Source: Actinomycetota bacterium
GTDB taxonomy: Bacteria; Actinomycetota; Acidimicrobiia; Acidimicrobiales; Acidimicrobiaceae
Assembly: GCA_027320695.1 (NCBI GenBank)
Contig: DAHVKW010000003.1
Coordinates: 1-44,131 of the forward strand
Direction of reading: 5' to 3'
DNA length: 44,131 bases
This document shows positions 18,746 through 28,181 of this stretch, piece after piece (the stretch's first letter is position 1; each line of letters opens with the position of its first letter). The translations under genes and the position numbers were made by a program. Below the pieces are notes generated by a model, which searched no databases, was not told the origin of the DNA, and saw only the letters and a program-made list of their open reading frames with translations.

Positions 18746-20215
18746 TTGCAAAATTTAGGGGATTGGCTTACGAAAGTCGAAGAGCTGGGCGAGTTGAAAA
18801 AGATCTCCGCCGAAGTCGATCCAGTGCTCGAAATGTCGACAATAACTTACATGGCCGGCAAAGAGGTCGGAGGGCCGACGCTCCTATTCGAGAACATCAT
18901 GGATCGTCCAGGCCAAAGGGTGTTGTTCAACCCATATGGCTCGAGTTACAAGAGGCTGGCATTGGCAATCAGGGAAAACCCCGACGATAAGCCGATAGAG
19001 CTGGCTCACACTCTGGCCAGGAAGATGAAGCAGAGGATTGCGCCAAAGATAGTCGATGGCGCCACCGCTCCAGTCAATGAGAACATCGAGACCGGAGATG
19101 ATATCGACGTCACCAAGTTTGGCGCCCCTGTTATGTGGCCTAGAGATGGCGGGGCATACATAGGCACCGCAGACGTGGTGATAACCAGGGATCCCGAATC
19201 ATCGAGAGTCAACCTTGGCACCTATCGCCAGATGGTCGAAGGCCCGAAGCAGGTGGGATTCTACGCATCTCCCGGCAAGGACGCTCTTTTGGACAGGGAG
19301 CTTTGGTGGAAACAGGGCAAGCCTGCTCCGGTGGCGGCAGTTTACGGAGGCGACCCGCTTCTTTTCCTGGTGGCGGCGACCACATTTCCAAAAGACATCT
19401 CAGAATATGAGTTTGCCGGAGGAATTGCGGGTGAGCCGATCGAGGTGTTCGAGAGCGAGATCACCGGCCTGACGCTTCCAGCCCACGCCGAAATAATCAT
19501 CGAGGGCTTTGCGTATCCTGACCAGACCGCTCCTGAAGGTCCCTTCGGAGAGTTCCAGGGTTACTATGGACGTCCTGGAGGACCCACCCCGTACATAGAG
19601 ATAAAGGCAATTCGCTACCGGAATAACCCGATCCTCATGTCCGCGCTCATGGCGGATTGGCCCTCCAACGAATGCGGAGTCATGTGGGCTCTGGCCAAAT
19701 CGTCCAAGGTCTGGGATGATCTTGACTCCATGGGCGTCCCTGGAATCAAAGGAGTCTGGTCTCCCCCTGAGGCGGCTGGATGGGGCTGGACGGTTGTCTC
19801 GATCGAACAAAGATATGCTGGTCATGCCTCGCAGGTGGGAGCGCTTGCTGCCCAATGCATGGGTGGTGCCTACTTCACCAAGTACGTTGTGGTGGTGGAT
19901 GAAGATGTCGATCCGACGAGTTTGTCCGAGGTGGTTTGGGCTATGGCTACGCGTTCAAGGCCTAAGGATTCCATTGACATACTGCGTGAGACCTGGAGCA
20001 CTTACTTAGATCCAAGCCAGAACCCCGCGGAGATGAGACCCTGGGGCTCGAAGTGCATAATAAACGCCTGCAAAGAGTACAAGTACATCAACGAGTTCTC
20101 CAGGCGAACCCGGCTGGACAGGAAGGTGTACGAAAAGGTTTCGGCAAAATGGCAGGAGCTCGGGCTAAATGGCCTGCCTCCGCAGATCGACTTTTTCGAA
20201 GACGAGAACATTTAG
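18746..20215 (+). CDS. UbiD-family prFMN-dependent (de)carboxylase, copy 2
   Basis: TTG start after AGGAGGT; EGPFGEFQGYYGRPGGPTPYIEIKAIRYRNNPILMSALMADWPSNE. Confidence 0.92.
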   Translation: MQNLGDWLTKVEELGELKKISAEVDPVLEMSTITYMAGKEVGGPTLLFENIMDRPGQRVLFNPYGSSYKRLALAIRENPDDKPIELAHTLARKMKQRIAPKIVDGATAPVNENIETGDDIDVTKFGAPVMWPRDGGAYIGTADVVITRDPESSRVNLGTYRQMVEGPKQVGFYASPGKDALLDRELWWKQGKPAPVAAVYGGDPLLFLVAATTFPKDISEYEFAGGIAGEPIEVFESEITGLTLPAHAEIIIEGFAYPDQTAPEGPFGEFQGYYGRPGGPTPYIEIKAIRYRNNPILMSALMADWPSNECGVMWALAKSSKVWDDLDSMGVPGIKGVWSPPEAAGWGWTVVSIEQRYAGHASQVGALAAQCMGGAYFTKYVVVVDEDVDPTSLSEVVWAMATRSRPKDSIDILRETWSTYLDPSQNPAEMRPWGSKCIINACKEYKYINEFSRRTRLDRKVYEKVSAKWQELGLNGLPPQIDFFEDENI

Positions 20216-21009
20216 CTCTGGCCGGCCACAATTGAAATAACGGAAGTTGGATGTAAAGCCTTCCAACTTGGGCCTTGGCCTAGCGTGGGAAGTTGGATCA
20301 CGGATGTTTGGCGCATGTGGCAGACAGCCGCATGCGCCGATGATTTAATCGACTGGCGAATTTTTCGAGATGAAGCAAAGTTTGCTCTTCCAGCCCTGGC
20401 GGGTGGCAGCCGACAGCTTGGTCTACCAGGCGTCGCGAGCATGCCTAAATAGCTGATGAGTTTGACCCGTGAGGTTTGGGCGAGAAAGGTCGCAAGCCTC
20501 AGAAGGAGGCTCGCCAATTCTCAGGGGGAGGACATCGAGGGCCTTTCTTCTTGAGATCGGGGAGACATTTTTCTCATCAGACCGCAAAACACACGGCCAA
20601 AGACGTGCGCGATCTGGAGTGATTACCCGCCCCGATGTTTTGCGCAAGTTATCTCCCGTCATTCTTGGCCCAACTAGCAAATGTGATATGTCCGATATTG
20701 CCTGATGATAGACTCGCATTGATTTCAAGTGGAATAAGCGACTTTCGCAACAGCTGACCGGATTTGCGAATTGGCGCAGGCCATAGCAGCGAATTGATGT
20801 GCGATGCGCGCGGCACAGGCTTGGTATTGGCAAGTAGCAGGCATCGTGGGTCTGGCGCCGCTGTTGGCAAAGTAATACCATTAGTTGGTGGTTTGGCAAG
20901 CTAAATCCGCCGGTGACCTTCGGGAAATTTTTCCGAGGTCCGCGGCGGTGAAATGTTTGAGGGGATCAAAGCGCAGCGTCCCAGGTTTGGGCTTGAAAAG
21001 AGGGTGGAA

Positions 21010-22437
21010 ATGGCACAGGGGTTCAGGGATTATCTCGATTTTATGGAGAGCAAGCACCCATCGGAAATCTTGCACATAGACGGAGTAGTTAACCCGGCTG
21101 GTTTTGACGTGACAGCCGTTTTGACGCACCTGGAGAAGCAGGGGAAGTACCCAATGACGCTTTTCTCTAACTGCCTCAACCTGAAGGGCGAGATATCGCG
21201 TTTTCCGCTCGCTACCAACATCTACGCGTCTCGAAAGCGTTGCGCAATTGCGCTGGGACTTGAATCTGAGCAGAGCGGACTACCACTCGGAATTGAATAC
21301 GCTCGCCGGGAGGCCGGCAGAAAGACGCCCCTGGAGATACCGAGATCACAGGCTCCGGTGTGTCAAATCGTAAAAGTAGGGGACGAGGCCGATCTTGAAG
21401 AATTTCCTATCGTCAAACACCACTACATGGATGGGGGACCCTACGTTGATATGACTCCGGTTATGAAAGACCCGGATTCCGGTGCCTATAACATCGCATT
21501 TCTGCGGACCATGTACAAAGGGCCACGAAAGCTGGGCTTTCACATGTCACCCCGGCACAACTGGCAGATAGTGAGGAAAAACGAAGAAAAAGGCACTGGC
21601 ACCCCAGTGGTGATCGTGGTGAGTCACCATCCTGCCTTCTATCTCGGTGCGCTGAACGTTTCACCCTTTGGCGTGGATGACTACGAACTAATCGGTTCGA
21701 TTATGAATGAGCCGCTTCGCCTGACCCCATCCGCGACCTGGGGAAGTAATTTCATGATCCCGGCGGATGCGGAGATCATTATCGAAGGGGAAGTTCTTCC
21801 CAATGTTCGTGAGGTCGAGGGGCCCTTCGGCGAGTTTCCGGGAACTTTTGGACCTCAGCGGGTACGCTGGGTCATCGATGTCAAAGCCATCAGCTACCGT
21901 GAAGATGCCGTGTACCAGGATATCTTTGTAGGGCACAAGGACAATTGGACTCTGGGCGCCATACCAAAGGAAGGAACAATATTCAACCGGATAAAGGGAG
22001 TTGTTCCAACCATTCGAGGCCTGCACATGCCCGACTCGGGCGCTGGAAGGTTCAACTGCTACATCTCAATTGGCAAGAAAGTAAATGGAGAGAGCAAGCA
22101 AGCTGCCATGATCGCATTGGGCGAGTGCGACTTCGTCAAGAATGTGATCGTCGTCGACGAGGATGTCGATCCCTTCAATGAGCATGAAGTGATGTGGGCA
22201 GTCGCAACCAGGGTCCAAGCTTCACAGGATGTGGACATCATTAAGAATGTCAAAGGGAATACGCTTGATCCATCTCAGATCGACGATGTCTTGACCGACA
22301 AGATAATCATTGACGCCACCAAGCCCCTGGGCCGTCCTTTTGCCGAACGGGTTCGGGTTCCAGACGAATCGCTGGAGCGAATAAAGCTGGAGAATCTGGT
22401 AAGCCAAGATGAACTTGAGAAGTTAGCGAGGGGATAA
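21010..22437 (+). CDS. UbiD-family prFMN-dependent (de)carboxylase, divergent copy 3
   Basis: EGPFGEFPGTFGPQRVRWVIDVKAISYREDAVYQDIFVGHKDNWTLGAIPKEG. Preferred start ATG at 21010 (SD-like GAGGGTGG); ORF opens at 20953. Confidence 0.88.
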   Translation: MAQGFRDYLDFMESKHPSEILHIDGVVNPAGFDVTAVLTHLEKQGKYPMTLFSNCLNLKGEISRFPLATNIYASRKRCAIALGLESEQSGLPLGIEYARREAGRKTPLEIPRSQAPVCQIVKVGDEADLEEFPIVKHHYMDGGPYVDMTPVMKDPDSGAYNIAFLRTMYKGPRKLGFHMSPRHNWQIVRKNEEKGTGTPVVIVVSHHPAFYLGALNVSPFGVDDYELIGSIMNEPLRLTPSATWGSNFMIPADAEIIIEGEVLPNVREVEGPFGEFPGTFGPQRVRWVIDVKAISYREDAVYQDIFVGHKDNWTLGAIPKEGTIFNRIKGVVPTIRGLHMPDSGAGRFNCYISIGKKVNGESKQAAMIALGECDFVKNVIVVDEDVDPFNEHEVMWAVATRVQASQDVDIIKNVKGNTLDPSQIDDVLTDKIIIDATKPLGRPFAERVRVPDESLERIKLENLVSQDELEKLARG

Positions 22438-22443
22438 GTCAAG

Positions 22444-22593
22444 ATGGTAAAGCTTTTCGACGCCGTATGCCCACAGTGCAAGGGCAAGTTCCACTGCCAC
22501 TGGGAGGACTTGAGGCACAAGGATTACAAGCTGGTGTGTCCTTTCTGTAGCACATCGTTTGCCCAGGAGGAAAGTCCGCAAATTATCGAGTGA
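22444..22593 (+). CDS. Small (49 aa) zinc-ribbon protein, probably cotranscribed with UbiD copy 3
   Basis: My translation: MVKLFDAVCPQCKGKFHCHWEDLRHKDYKLVCPFCSTSFAQEESPQIIE. CPQC/CPFC pairs; ATG 6 nt after the UbiD stop, whose C-terminal coding end carries GAGGGGA. Absent from the ORF track (below size limit). Confidence 0.75.
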   Translation: MVKLFDAVCPQCKGKFHCHWEDLRHKDYKLVCPFCSTSFAQEESPQIIE

Positions 22594-23263
22594 TTGCAAA
22601 AGTGCGCCCACCGATGTCCAATTTTGGCGGACTGCGGATTGTCTCAATCTCATTATCTGGCGCTTGAGAAATTATTTAAGATTCGGCTGCTGCAGCCAGG
22701 ATCATTCGGCGCCTTGTCCGAGTTTGGCGCGACCCTGGATGTTTTAACCTCTGCTTTCGGCGAATGAGCTGCTGTTGATGCTTGCGATATCTGCCTGTGT
22801 TACCCCCGCATCCTGTTCCTCTTTAGCTGTTAGGCGGCTTCGCCAGTAGCGCGGTGCTCCGCGGGTTCACTCGCGGGTTGGCTTTGTCGCGCTAACCGAT
22901 CAGTGATACGGTCATGACCGGCCTCCATTAGCCAGGTGCGACTGCTGCGCGCAAGAAGAAGGATATTTCACTCGAGAGCCCTGTCTTTGGAACGGGCCAA
23001 TAATTATCGCCGGCCCGGGCGGTCCAAATCAGCAGCTGTTTGCATGCATGGCTTGAACGAGCGGCTTCGTTTTGAATGTTCAAGTACTGCACCGAAGAAC
23101 CGCTTGGCTTCCACCACGTTGCCGGCAGCGGTTTACCTGGGAATGAATTGCAGTGGCACGGTGGTGGGTAGCCGAGTTTTACGGGTACCACAGTGGGATT
23201 CGGGCCTTGAACCACGTAGTTTCCCAGTGTTTGATACCGGTCTGTCAGCATACGCTTACGCTC

Positions 23264-23488
23264 ATGTTGACAGCAGTCGAGTATACAGTGGCTATCTTGG
23301 TGAGCATCTCGCTGCTGGTACTTCTTGCATATGCGGCATTTTTTCTCAGCGTAATTTTTATCGGACTGTTTTCAAAATGTCGCGACCCCTTGGCGGAAGA
23401 ACTCGATGAGTTTCTCGACGGTCTTCTCGGCCCTAATGCGTCTCCCTGGCGGGAACCGGAGAGGCTGCACGGAAAGAGGCATCGATGA
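23264..23488 (+). CDS. Small single-TM membrane protein
   Basis: Internal start of ORF 23153..23488: MLTAVEYTVAILVSISLLVLLAYAAFFLSVIFIGLFSKCRDPLAEELDEFLDGLLG... Confidence 0.5.
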   Translation: MLTAVEYTVAILVSISLLVLLAYAAFFLSVIFIGLFSKCRDPLAEELDEFLDGLLGPNASPWREPERLHGKRHR

Positions 23489-23619
23489 GTCTCATCTCGA
23501 CGGTGCCGGAGCCGAGATAGGCGCGCATCGATAATGACCAAGGGGCGAGCAATAAAAGCATTTGGAAAGAGTTTTGCGTCTTTAACAAGCTACAGATCTG
23601 TTCATGAAAGCGGGCGAGC

Positions 23620-24561
23620 ATGAGACCTTCTCAGCGATTTATTCAAATTGTTCTCGGGGTTATTTGGTTGGTGGATGGAATACTCCAGTTCCAGCCTTAT
23701 ATGTTCACCAAAGATTTTGCCACCGACGTGTTAGCCGGAGCTGGCCAGGGCCAGCCCGCCTTTGTGGCACACCCGGTTACCGCCATGGCCCAGTTTCTAA
23801 CGCCGCATATCGCGTTTTGGAATGCGATTTTCGCCACAATCCAGGTGCTTATCGGCGTGGGGATTTTGATTCGCAGGACTGTGAAGCCGGCCTTGGTAGT
23901 TTCGTTCGGATGGGTGATAGCGGTTTGGTGGTTTGCTGAGGCCTTCGGACAGATGTTCGGTGGAAGCGCAACAATTTTGAATGGCGCTCCCGGCGCGGTC
24001 TTGCTCTACGGCTTGATTGGCGTGCTGGTTTGGCCGGCCGGCCAGTCCAAGGAGATTTCAGCATCTGGCAGCGGCCTGGTTGGAGATATGGGTGGCAGAA
24101 TAATTTGGGCAGTGCTGTGGATTCTGGACGCTGCACTTCAGTTTTTGCCGGCTAATCACGCCAAGGGCGCTTTGTCTTCAGCGATCACCGGAGCCGCCTC
24201 TGGCGAGCCCGGGTTCCTGGCTTCAATAAGCAATCACGTGGGCCACACGATAAAGGGATTCGGTCCGGAGATTGCGATACTCCTCGGGATCGCTGAAGTT
24301 CTGATAGGTCTTGGAGTTTTGGGAAAGCGGCCAAACATCGCGCTCATGGCGGGCGCCGCCTTAGCTCTTGTGATTTGGGTGGTAGGGCAGGACCTAGGAG
24401 GGATACTCACCGGCCAGGGAACCGATCCCAACGCAGGCCCGCTCTACATCTTGTTGGCTCTCACTTGCTATCAGTGGCCGAACACGGTTTCCGAAAGGTT
24501 TTCCTTCCGCTCGCTGCGAGTCAGAGAACGTTCTGTTGACCAGGTTCCCGCTAGCGCCTAA
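23620..24561 (+). CDS. Conserved polytopic membrane protein with internal duplication (DoxX-like)
   Basis: Two related halves: RFIQIVLGVIWLVDGILQFQPYMF... and GRIIWAVLWILDAALQFLPANHAKG..., each followed by a further helical segment. Confidence 0.75.
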   Translation: MRPSQRFIQIVLGVIWLVDGILQFQPYMFTKDFATDVLAGAGQGQPAFVAHPVTAMAQFLTPHIAFWNAIFATIQVLIGVGILIRRTVKPALVVSFGWVIAVWWFAEAFGQMFGGSATILNGAPGAVLLYGLIGVLVWPAGQSKEISASGSGLVGDMGGRIIWAVLWILDAALQFLPANHAKGALSSAITGAASGEPGFLASISNHVGHTIKGFGPEIAILLGIAEVLIGLGVLGKRPNIALMAGAALALVIWVVGQDLGGILTGQGTDPNAGPLYILLALTCYQWPNTVSERFSFRSLRVRERSVDQVPASA

Positions 24562-24590
24562 CCCACTTTTCGCCCGGGGTCGACGGCTCG

Positions 24591-25787
24591 TTAGCCGAGA
24601 CCCCGCAGCATGAAGTTCCAGTAAAAGAACGGCAGCCCGAATCTTTTCAGCAGCCACATGTCATAGCGCTCTTTCTTGGTGTTGATCAAAGGAACAGTAG
24701 GATGTGGAGTGAGGCTGTAATCAAACTCTGCCAAAAGCATCTTGCCTCTCGCGGTAGTGAAAGGGCAAGCGGCGTAGCCGTCATAGCGGGCCGTCAATTC
24801 TTTGTCATTGATAGCTGAAAGCAGATTTGCGATCACTACTGGCGCCTCTTTCCTTATCGCCGCGCCGGTTTTCGAGGTTGGCGCATTGCAGACGTCACCC
24901 AGAGAAAAGACTTCGGGATAGCTGGTATGGCGAAGAGTGTGACGGTCTACGCTCACCCAACCGAAGGGGCTTGCCGGGTCTGCCAGAGGAGAGTCCCTGA
25001 CGAACTTGGGCGCACGCTGTGGCGGCGCAGTGTGGAGCAGGTCGTAGGTGATTGACTGGCGCGTCTTGCCGTCGGGTGTTGTGATCTCGAAAGTGGCCGC
25101 ACGTTTGCCGGGGTCGACCTCGACAAGCTCATGACTGAACCTGGCGTCAATGCCGTAGCGCTCGATGACGCTTGTCAGCACTTTGGCGAATTCCGGGACA
25201 CCGAAGATTCCTCCTGCCCCGGTGGCAAATATCAGATCCGTGTTCGCCAGCGTGCCAGATTTCTGCCAGTAATCCGCGGAGAGATAGGCGGCTTTCTGGG
25301 GTGCGCCCGGGCACTTTATGGGAGTGCCTGGCGCGGCAAACAGTGCCGTGCCTCCTCGAAACTTTCGAACGAGCTCCCATGTTTTCGGGGCTAGTTCGGC
25401 AACGTAATTTGAGCTGGCAAAAGGCGTGTGGACGGCATCTTCCAGACCTGGCACCAAATCCCAAGCCATCTCCAGCCCAGGGCAAACGACAAGGTAGTCA
25501 TAGGATATTTTGGCTCCGGAGGATATGGAAACTTCGCGTTGATCCGGATCGATCTCCACCGCTTTGTCCTGAATCCAGCGCACCCCTCTGGGCATGACGC
25601 TGGTTTCCGAACGCCGCGTGTTGGCAAGCGAGCTCACGCCGCCACCCACCAAGGTCCAGAGCGGCTGATAGTAGTGTATGTCAGATGGCTCGATGACGGC
25701 GACGTCATCTTGGCCCGCGCGACGGAGCCTGGCGGCAATGCTTATTCCAGCCGAACCCCCTCCGATGATGACAATTCGATGATGCAT
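24591..25787 (-). CDS. FAD-dependent sulfide:quinone oxidoreductase-like protein
   Basis: IVIIGGGSAGISIAARLRRAGQDDVAVIEPSDIHYYQPLWTLVGGGV, FAAPGTPIKCPGAPQKAAYL, VFSLGDVCNAPTSKTGAAIRKEAPVV. Confidence 0.88.
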   Translation of the reverse strand: MHHRIVIIGGGSAGISIAARLRRAGQDDVAVIEPSDIHYYQPLWTLVGGGVSSLANTRRSETSVMPRGVRWIQDKAVEIDPDQREVSISSGAKISYDYLVVCPGLEMAWDLVPGLEDAVHTPFASSNYVAELAPKTWELVRKFRGGTALFAAPGTPIKCPGAPQKAAYLSADYWQKSGTLANTDLIFATGAGGIFGVPEFAKVLTSVIERYGIDARFSHELVEVDPGKRAATFEITTPDGKTRQSITYDLLHTAPPQRAPKFVRDSPLADPASPFGWVSVDRHTLRHTSYPEVFSLGDVCNAPTSKTGAAIRKEAPVVIANLLSAINDKELTARYDGYAACPFTTARGKMLLAEFDYSLTPHPTVPLINTKKERYDMWLLKRFGLPFFYWNFMLRGLG

Positions 25788-25978
25788 TTGAATCTCCTGC
25801 TCTAATTTTTTCGATAGCTTTTTGCTTACTTTGCGGAAAGTTAAGAAAGTTTATCGATTTAGTCAACATTAGTCAAGACAGTAGAAAATCTTACTTGTGA
25901 ACTGCTAATTTGAGTAGTCGTGACGCTCGGCTCCAAGATTTTTGAGCCAACCGGGGCCTTTAAGGTTCAGTCAGGGCG

Positions 25979-27250
25979 CTATCGCCTCTGACTCGCAAAG
26001 CAGCAGAGTTTGTACTTCTTCCCGCTTCCGCACGGGCAAGGGTCATTTCGCGATGCGGCTTTCCATTTCCGGCGTTCGCCAGTTTCCGATCTTTCGATTT
26101 CCGCCATGATCGACTGAGGGGACATCCCCTTTTTGTAGAATCTGAGAACCTCCTCCAGCTGTGGCTGCAGGTGGCGGTAGTAGGTTCGATAGCCCTCGCA
26201 GAGGTAGTTGAGGCCGTCTTGCCCATCGGGAGTTTGCGCGAAACGGTCCTTTGGACATCCGCCATTGCACAATGAGAGCACTGGGCACTCTTTGCAGTAG
26301 CGGGGCAGCGAGTCCTTTTTTGCCTGTCCGAAGGCCTTCTGTTTGGGAGATTCGATCAATTCCGCCAGGCTGCGGGTAGTCAGGTTGCCAAGGAAGTTAT
26401 CTGGATTCACGTAGTGGTCGCAGCTGTAGGTTCCGCCGTCGTGTTCAACTGCGAGAACCCTTCCGCAGGTTTCAGACATTATGCAAATGTTGGCGGGCTT
26501 GCCGCCCACCACCAGAAGGCATTCCAAGAAATTCTGGATGCCAATTTGCCCCAGATCGTGGCGGATCCATTCATCAAAGACCGTGGATAGGAAACTCCCC
26601 ATTGCTTGCGGATCTACTGACCAGGGGGCAACGCTTCCATCGCTTAGGCGGCTGACAACGGGTAGGAACTGGAGCCAGCGGACTTTCTGATCGAGGAAAA
26701 AGCGGTAGACCTCTCGGGGAAATTGCGAGTTCCGGGAATTGAGAGTGCAAAGGATGTCCGGCTCAATGCCGCGGGCGCGAAGCTGGCGCAGCCCTCGCAT
26801 GGCATTGCGGTGGCTCCCGTCGCCGTTTCGGTCGATCCGGTAGGCGTCGTGGAGATCTTCCGGACCGTCAAGGCTGAGTCCTACCGTGAAGCTATTCTCG
26901 GCCAGGAAATCACACCAGGCCTCGTCAAGACGCGTACCGTTGGTTTGCAGATTGTTCAGGCACTGCCATCCCTCGGGGGTGTACTTTGCTTGAAATTCCA
27001 GCGCCTTCCTGAAGAAGTCGATCCCCGCCAGCGTAGGCTCTCCTCCGTGCCAGACGAAGTGAACTACGGGTCCAGGACTTTCAGCTATGAACGATTTGAC
27101 GTATCCCTCGAGCACCTCCGGTCGCATCCGGAACCGCTCATCGGAAGGAAACAGAGACTTTTTTTGCAGGTAATAGCAGTAGTCGCAACTCAGGTTGCAT
27201 ATCGGTCCGATTGGTTTGGCCATGACAACAAAAGGAATCGTTACGGTCAT
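25979..27250 (-). CDS. Anaerobic sulfatase-maturase-type radical SAM/SPASM enzyme with C-terminal SEC-C motif
   Basis: CNLSCDYCYY radical SAM motif; WHGGEPTLAG; CKECPVLSLCNGGCPKDRF...GLNYLCEGYRTYY SPASM region; C-terminal NDPCPCGSGKKYKLCC. Confidence 0.92.
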   Translation of the reverse strand: MTVTIPFVVMAKPIGPICNLSCDYCYYLQKKSLFPSDERFRMRPEVLEGYVKSFIAESPGPVVHFVWHGGEPTLAGIDFFRKALEFQAKYTPEGWQCLNNLQTNGTRLDEAWCDFLAENSFTVGLSLDGPEDLHDAYRIDRNGDGSHRNAMRGLRQLRARGIEPDILCTLNSRNSQFPREVYRFFLDQKVRWLQFLPVVSRLSDGSVAPWSVDPQAMGSFLSTVFDEWIRHDLGQIGIQNFLECLLVVGGKPANICIMSETCGRVLAVEHDGGTYSCDHYVNPDNFLGNLTTRSLAELIESPKQKAFGQAKKDSLPRYCKECPVLSLCNGGCPKDRFAQTPDGQDGLNYLCEGYRTYYRHLQPQLEEVLRFYKKGMSPQSIMAEIERSETGERRKWKAASRNDPCPCGSGKKYKLCCFASQRR

Positions 27251-27298
27251 TTTGCTGCTTGCGCTCCCTGATTCTTGGCAACTTTACACTGGAGCGTA

Positions 27299-27505
27299 TC
27301 ACGCGGTCTGGTCACCCTGCCAGACGCCAAAGTGCACCGCAGGAAACTTTAGGAGCAAATTAATGAGGTAGTAGTTTTCGCATTTGGCACGGGTTTTGAC
27401 GTAGAATTCGAAAGCGTCGAGACCAAAAGGGAATCGGCTTGGATTTGTAACCAAGGTGTCAGCTGATTCGCTATTAGGGTGGACGGCCGACTGAGGTGGC
27501 AGCAA
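27299..27505 (-). CDS. Possible small ORF just upstream of the anSME-like gene
   Basis: 68 aa, TTG start, ...FPFGLDAFEFYVKTRAKCENYYLINLLLKFPAVHFGVWQGDQTA; same strand, 48 bp before the maturase; no clear RBS. Confidence 0.3.
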   Translation of the reverse strand: MLPPQSAVHPNSESADTLVTNPSRFPFGLDAFEFYVKTRAKCENYYLINLLLKFPAVHFGVWQGDQTA

Positions 27506-27515
27506 GGGAATCGCC

Positions 27516-27950
27516 GTGAAGCCTTCATTGCAAGCTGGAATAGAACATGAGTTTGTTTTTCGCGTCCCGCAGTCAAAGACTGTGCCCGGTCTTTATCCAG
27601 AGGCTGAAGAGTTTCAGGTGATGCCTGATGTTCTTGCCACCGGATTTCTAGTAGGCCTGCTCGAATGGGCCTGCGTCAAGGCACTTCATCCTTATCTTGA
27701 CTGGCCCAACGAACAAAGCTTGGGAACGCACATCAACATCAGCCATGAGGCTCCCACTCCCCCCGGGTTCGAAGTCAAAGCTCGGGTCAAGCTCACAGAG
27801 GTTGATGGGCGCCGCCTCTTCTTTTATGTCGAAGCCGATGACGGCAAGGACATCATTAGCAGAGGCACCCATGAGAGGTACGTGATCGATAAGGCCAGAT
27901 TCTTGGAAAAGGTCGAGGAGAAAAAGGCTTGGTCTTCTCCTCGCCTATGA
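27516..27950 (+). CDS. FlK-like (fluoroacetyl-CoA thioesterase family) hot-dog thioesterase
   Basis: GTG start; VMPDVLATGFLVGLLEWACVKALHPYL...SLGTHINISHEAPTPPGFEVKARVKLTEVDGRRLFFYVEADDGKDIISRGTHERYVID. Confidence 0.82.
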   Translation: MKPSLQAGIEHEFVFRVPQSKTVPGLYPEAEEFQVMPDVLATGFLVGLLEWACVKALHPYLDWPNEQSLGTHINISHEAPTPPGFEVKARVKLTEVDGRRLFFYVEADDGKDIISRGTHERYVIDKARFLEKVEEKKAWSSPRL

Positions 27951-28181
27951 ATCGTGGTGATTCCCAGGTGCCAGCGGCGTAAGCCGCATCTTCTCGGGGC
28001 GCGGACGCTTTTCCGGCCGTTCTCTTTCACGGCATCGCCAGATATGGTTCGGGTGGGATGCAGAGGCAAAGACAAGGGCGGAGGCCGTGCCATCCACCAT
28101 ATGGACGATTGCCAAGGAGACCATAACAGGTCCTAGCGGGCGGGATCTGTCTTAGGGGTGACGTGCGGATATGGAATCGCA

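Noticed and set aside
22936-23409. 157-aa plus-strand ORF
   Set aside because: Arg/Ser-rich with no domain; the overlapping frame 23264..23488 has a clear TM segment and is the better candidate.
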